Assembly (NCBI GenBank): GCA_921293015.1 | Contig: OV121085.1 | Location: 19,605,911 to 19,669,910 of the forward strand | Direction of reading: 5' to 3' | Origin: Phorcus lineatus | Lineage: Eukaryota > Mollusca > Gastropoda > Trochida > Trochidae | Length of the DNA stretch: 64,000 nt | Shown: piece after piece, positions 54,301 through 60,300 of the stretch | Numbering within the stretch: the stretch's first letter is position 1 | Layout of the letters: the number at the start of each line of letters is the position of its first letter | The notes under the pieces: model-generated | Database searches by the model: none | What the model saw: the letters and a program-made list of their open reading frames with translations, nothing else | Told to the model about the DNA's origin: nothing | Translations under genes and position numbers: made by a program

Positions 54301-57300
54301 ACATTCTTATTGTATCTGTGCACATATTGCACAGCTAAATGAGTATGGTTCAATATTGTGAGATTGATTTTGGAAAGGGTTTTCATGTAAAGGATCAAAA
54401 CACTTTTCATTGTCAATTCTTGATGGTAGATTTAATCACATCTTAAAGAAAATTATGGCCCCACAGGGATTCCATGATGGTTTTTGTGCAAAAAAGGGTT
54501 CAGTTCAATTCATTCAAGTAAAGGAACTGGGGCAATGACTTAATCGATAAAAATACAATATCTTGACAAGTTCAGTACATTTCACTTCAAAACCCTAAAT
54601 ACATGTGTGAAGACAAATGAATTCAACTAATGTTATTAACATGTTTACATTATTCAAGAAGATGGACCATTTTGAAACAGAATCATTTCTTTATAGAACA
54701 TCCTTTGTGCTCATTGATTACTTTCTAAAAACATTTCTTCCCTCAAATGATAAATCTATATTTACCTCAAACATTTTAAGAGTTGAATTTGGTCTTCAAA
54801 CTAAACATTGAACCAATGATTGCAAAAGGGGTTAAACTGAATTGACAAAGTAGCAATTCAACTTAGGTGATAATTTCTGTACTATAATCATTAGCAGTTT
54901 GTTTCTAAAATGTAGATGAGGGTGATCAATGATATCAAGATTGCACAAACAAAACCACAGAAAGACACTGAAAATGAAAATGGGAAATAAGGCAAAATTA
55001 TCAATCTAATATCTAAAGAACATATGCAGCAAGCAAGAATATCATCATTCAATTCAATTCAAGTTCAGTATTTGATTCATTGCAATTTATATATGAACTA
55101 AAAAATGAATGTTATCATTTAGAAGTCAATATGACATGATATGAAAACTAAGATGAAGCAATAATATAGGTATACTGCAGAAAGGAACAGAGCGGGTTTT
55201 TGTAATCGTTGAAATCATTATTATCATCAAATATTAAAATAATAATCTTATAAGGTGGAATTGAATAAACAAAGCATTTTATGGATGCTTTCATCAAAGT
55301 TACCAAGCGATTATGTAACATTTTCTTCTGACAATTACCGATAATATTTGTATTTTTTGTCATAGTTGTACTATTTCATTTTTAAAAGAAATGCACAATT
55401 AAACAACTTCATTTGAGATGAGACAATAGACAAGATTGCGCTAAAAAAAAGGTGCAGGTCATGAAAAACCGCCCGGCCATGAATATTTACCATAAAAATC
55501 TTTGATAATTTGTGGGTTAAATTAACGGAGAAATTATGGTAAGGCAAATTGAATTACGTCATATTTGAGGCTTACACAATAACCTTGTAGATTGTAAATG
55601 AACTGAGGGCTTGCTGATTTTGTACAAATGATTTCCAACTCAAAGGTAAGGATCTGTTCCTCTCTGCAGTGAAGGACGTGCTGCTGACATTAGAGTACTT
55701 GTACTTAGAGTACTTGTACTTAGAGTACTTGAGACCTGTTGAGTAGCATGCAGTTCTACCATGTCACAAGCAACGTAGAGGCAATGGTCAAGAAAATTCA
55801 TTCTCAGATACAAACATATGTTGTTGGAATATTGGGGCCGGGCAGTGTTGATCAATTCAGGATGACAATACTTCAAGAGATATGATTCTTTCAATTCAAC
55901 ATGCGTCTTGCAAATTTGAAATGAGTTTCTAAAATGCATGAGCAAGTTTCGATGAGATTGACTCAAGTTTGAGTTAAATGCCAAGGATGGAGATTGAGGA
56001 ATGCTTGTCTGGAGATCGAGTGAACTCCGTCTCAGCCAATAGAATTAAGGATTACAAGTTGTGTGGCTGAGGGTACGTGGCAATCGTCTGGTCTGGCTGA
56101 TTAGAAGTGGTAGCGGAATACAGCAGCAAATGACTTGCATGGGACTGGTCAAACAATTTTAGGTCAGGACCAGCCCGTGAGCCAATGAACTGGTCCGGTT
56201 TACACCATGAGTGATTTGGTTAGCCAATGGGTGGCTGGTTGCATGGTTGTCCTCCAATCAGCTAGAATCAACAAGCACAGCGGGCATGCAGAGCCACACA
56301 ACTTACAGTTACCAGGGTTAGGAGTCCGGATGCTGCGAACATCGGCTGGCCCCTCGCCCTCGCTGTTGGAAGCGGCGACAGTTACAACATATTTCTGCGA
56401 TGGCTGAAGCTGTCCAACAGTCCAAGAGGTTGTGTCTCCAAGTATGTCCTTGGTGACTGGTTTGAGGGTCTTGTGGTTGATGGGGTTGATGGTGATCTTG
56501 TAGGCAATGATCTCTCCATTGGTGAAGGGGGGTCTGGTCCAAGAAATGGATAGAACAGAGGGGGAGGGTGCTGACAGACTTGTGATCTTTGGGGCACTTG
56601 ATGGGGCTGCAAAAGAAGACAAAGACATACTCTCATAAGTTTTAGTCATCCATTCTAAAATATAAAATATATCTGAAAAACTCAAATTTTAGCTTGTCAA
56701 TCCTGATATCTAAACAAGGATCAAAACCCGTTGCGATCTTGCAATCTTTATTCTCTGAGAGAGTTAAGTTCAATGCAAAACAAAGTTATCACAATGTTAT
56801 GGTTGTTTTGTGTTTTTATCATTTCAATATAATTTATTTTTTCTTAGAAACTGTAACGAATACATTTTAAACAGTAAAAATTAAAAAAATGGATTGAATA
56901 ATGACTAAAGAAAGGTATTGAACTATCAAAGGTAATATTTATCAACTACTCTTTTCACTTTCTATGAACAGCTATTTACATCATGCAATTGATTCTGCAT
57001 TGATTTATTCATTTTTTGTGGGAGATGTACTTTATATGAGTCCTGCAATCACACCCAGTCTGTTGAATCAACTAATATGTCACTTCTCTTGTCTGGGAAG
57101 TACAAAAGACAACCAAAAACCGGAGCTCTTTAAGTCAGAACTCCACCAAACACCCATGACATAATAATTCTTCTAAAGTAGCGGACGGTATGGTCCGGAA
57201 GTGAGACTCTAATCTTGTCTCTCGAACTGGCTGTTGAGACTTGCCCAATCATCTTGTCAGGGTATAATCACGTAGAAAACTACCAATGGAAGACCGAGCA

Positions 57301-60300
57301 GTTTGTACGACATCTTTGCTAATGAAGATTCCTTATAAGTTCATCGCTCTGAAAAGCTTCGATAATGAGATCTGGACTGTACAGACTTCTTACTTTCAGT
57401 TCATGATTCCTGTTATATAACCAAGATGTAAGTTGTCTACTACAAATAGAACAATCACCTGGTTGTATTTAGAATCTTGGTTCAAGAATTTGTCTGCTAT
57501 TGTCTGGACTAGAAGGTTAATTATATATAATATCCTAGATGAAAATGTTCTTGATTTCTTGTAAAAATGACATTGAAAAGGAAATAGCAGATTGTGTTTT
57601 AATGTTATCATTGTATATAACATATTCTACTTCAAACCTGGTTCAGTTTTTTGAGAAAACATTTATAAAATATAACCTTGATTGTATTATTCGCTAGATA
57701 CCATGGTTGTCCTAATTAAGCCAATGAAACAGTTTGCCTGAGAATTGTGTGTCATGAAATAAATGGTTTCTAGGTTTAAAATATTCGTTAATCTATTAAT
57801 TTGGAAATTATATTACCAATCTGCAGAGATTTATATACTTTATGAAATTTAAGTTCTAATGATTCTTGACACTAGTTGAAACACAGATCATATAGAATCA
57901 GAATCATAGTAATTATTTGTAATTACAGTTATTGGACTGATAAACATTTTCAATGATTATACTCATATCTAATTTTGGACCTGTGTTACTACTGCTTCAA
58001 CCAGAAATTATTCAATAAGTTCAACAGAAAACTTACTTTGATGAATTTATTCAATCTAAATTTTTGGTAGGCAAACATTTATTTCAGGTTTCGATATCAA
58101 TTATATCAATCCAAAGTTTTGAAACCATAAATGTGATATTGAATAGTTGGACATATGTTGATCTAATGTTCTTATTTGAGATGGACTTAAAATATGTTGA
58201 TGAAATCTGATGTGGTTGATCAATTAAGTTCTTGGCTGAACATATAGACATAATTGGCATGGATCTACAGTGTTGAAGAAACTTAACACACAACTCAGAG
58301 AATGTCAATAACTTTCACTTTTGCGCAAATATTGGAAAAGAAGATAAATGAAGGCACACATCCCCCCCCCCCGATTTTCAAACATTCAAAATGAACTTAG
58401 TTTTCTAAGAAATATCTTTTTCCATACTTGTTAACACGCAAAAGCAGAAGTTTGAAAATGTTCCAAAAAGCTTTTAGATGAAATGAGATTAGCAGAAGCA
58501 TGAAATTGACCAGATGCTCTCTTGAATGACAGCAAAGCTAAAGATCGGATATTGAAGAAGAAATTGATCACGAAGATGTTCACAGATGGAATTGACTCTG
58601 ATTTTAGTGCTGGAAGTACAACCTTATGATATCAACGTTGTATTACATCGGAGAACAACTTTTACCAATATTGTGTTTGAAATATCACATGTGAAAAAGA
58701 CTTCAGGTTTTTCTATTTAAGTTAGAGCTTTCATTACAAAATAAAAAACACGCATTCAAAATGACTTTTCAAGGCGATTCCGAAATAATATGTGTTAAAG
58801 GTATTTCTCATCTCTAAAATGCTTTGTTTTATAACGCCCTTAAAATAGTGTGCAAACCAAATTGTTTTTGGTTTCATGTTATTATATTTAATTAACAATC
58901 TTGTAGGCCATCTTTTGAACCTTTAATTGCAACCCGAAATCAAAGCAAAATATTTCCATAATCCTTCTTAATTTGATTTTTCATTCATATAACAGACTCT
59001 TTTATACACTTTATGAAATGAAATGTCTTTCTTTCAACTCCAAATAAATTCAATCCAAATAAATACTTACTTTTAAATATCAAAACAGTAGTGTACATGG
59101 ACTAATATCCAATCAAAAAAAGATCTTATATCAAAAATCAGAAAGGAGCCTCAGAGAAATGGGCATTTAGTTGAATTCTAACCTAGACCTTCTTCTCAAC
59201 AGAATATGTTTATGTAAAGATAATATCAACTGCAGTCTGTGCATTAGACAGTATAGACAAATAGACATCGTCATCAACATCCGCTGCCAAATTGGTTCTC
59301 ATTTTAACTCATAACTTTTACGTAAATGACTTAAATCTGATTATGAAACAGAACAAGGGCACTATCTCTGGTAAAAAGTATTGCACACTTCTCATTTTCA
59401 AAGTCCATTAAGGTATTCAAACCCTGAAGCCACGCACTAAATTTGGTAATCCTATCTTAAATAGTTTCTGAGGAAAACTGTCCCCTTTGAAGATAACCTA
59501 GAACTCAGTGAAAAAAAAATGGAACAAGGGCAATAACTCTGGAAAAAATAATAGCACACTTCTCATTTGTTAACTCCATCAAGGTATGGATACCACACCA
59601 TATTTGGCAATCCTATTTCAAACAGTTTCTGAGAAAAGCTGTCCCCTTAACTCAGACAGATTGACAGACTGACGGACAGACAGACGGAGCCCAAACCTAC
59701 ATCCCCCTTCCATCGTGGCAAGGGATAATAAGCTTAAAAAACAAGCAAGCATTTTAACAACTAAAACAACAAAATGAAAGAAATTAAACCCTTACAAAGT
59801 TACCCGTAGTGAGACAAAGTGCATGAAATGTTACATGACTATTTCATACAGTATAAGTATTTACGAAACAAATAATAGGACCACTCACCACCATGAGCTA
59901 GAGTGAGAATGGCAAACGTCTCTGGCGACTCCAGAATATGGTGGGACAGAGGACTTATCACAACCAGAACTCGGAACTGCAACACGTCAAACAGAAGTAT
60001 AACATTTAATAATTTCATTATTGTAAAGTTGGTGTTAATTCAAAATAAACATCATTAACTTATAAGCAGTACAGTACAAAACGTCTAACATTATCATAAC
60101 CTGCTGTTTATCTTAGCGCCTTTTACATTTAAATATTACAATCATTGTAACAAATACAAGAGTATGCCATGTGTAACATTACTGAAACAATACTTAAACC
60201 CATTGCAACATTTGTCAAATGAATGTCATAATTTTCCATACAATGTACTACTCATTCAGATATGATAGGTATAGTATTAAAACTTTTAAAATTGTGTATC

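Larger units (their letters stand above)
39120..56306 (-). other. 17-kb intron 5, repeat-rich, no supported coding exon
   Basis: Very AT-rich. Holds the 117-bp array with nested insertion (41900-42447), a TIR element (45337-45707), a GC-richer unexplained island (47575-47790), a 77-bp duplication (48271-48424), a 33-bp minisatellite (48551-48838), decayed dispersed repeats (49200-50900) and a 138-bp TIR element (50553-50690). 50900-56300 shows only AT-rich sequence with a 15-bp tandem repeat near 55690. Confidence 0.65.
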
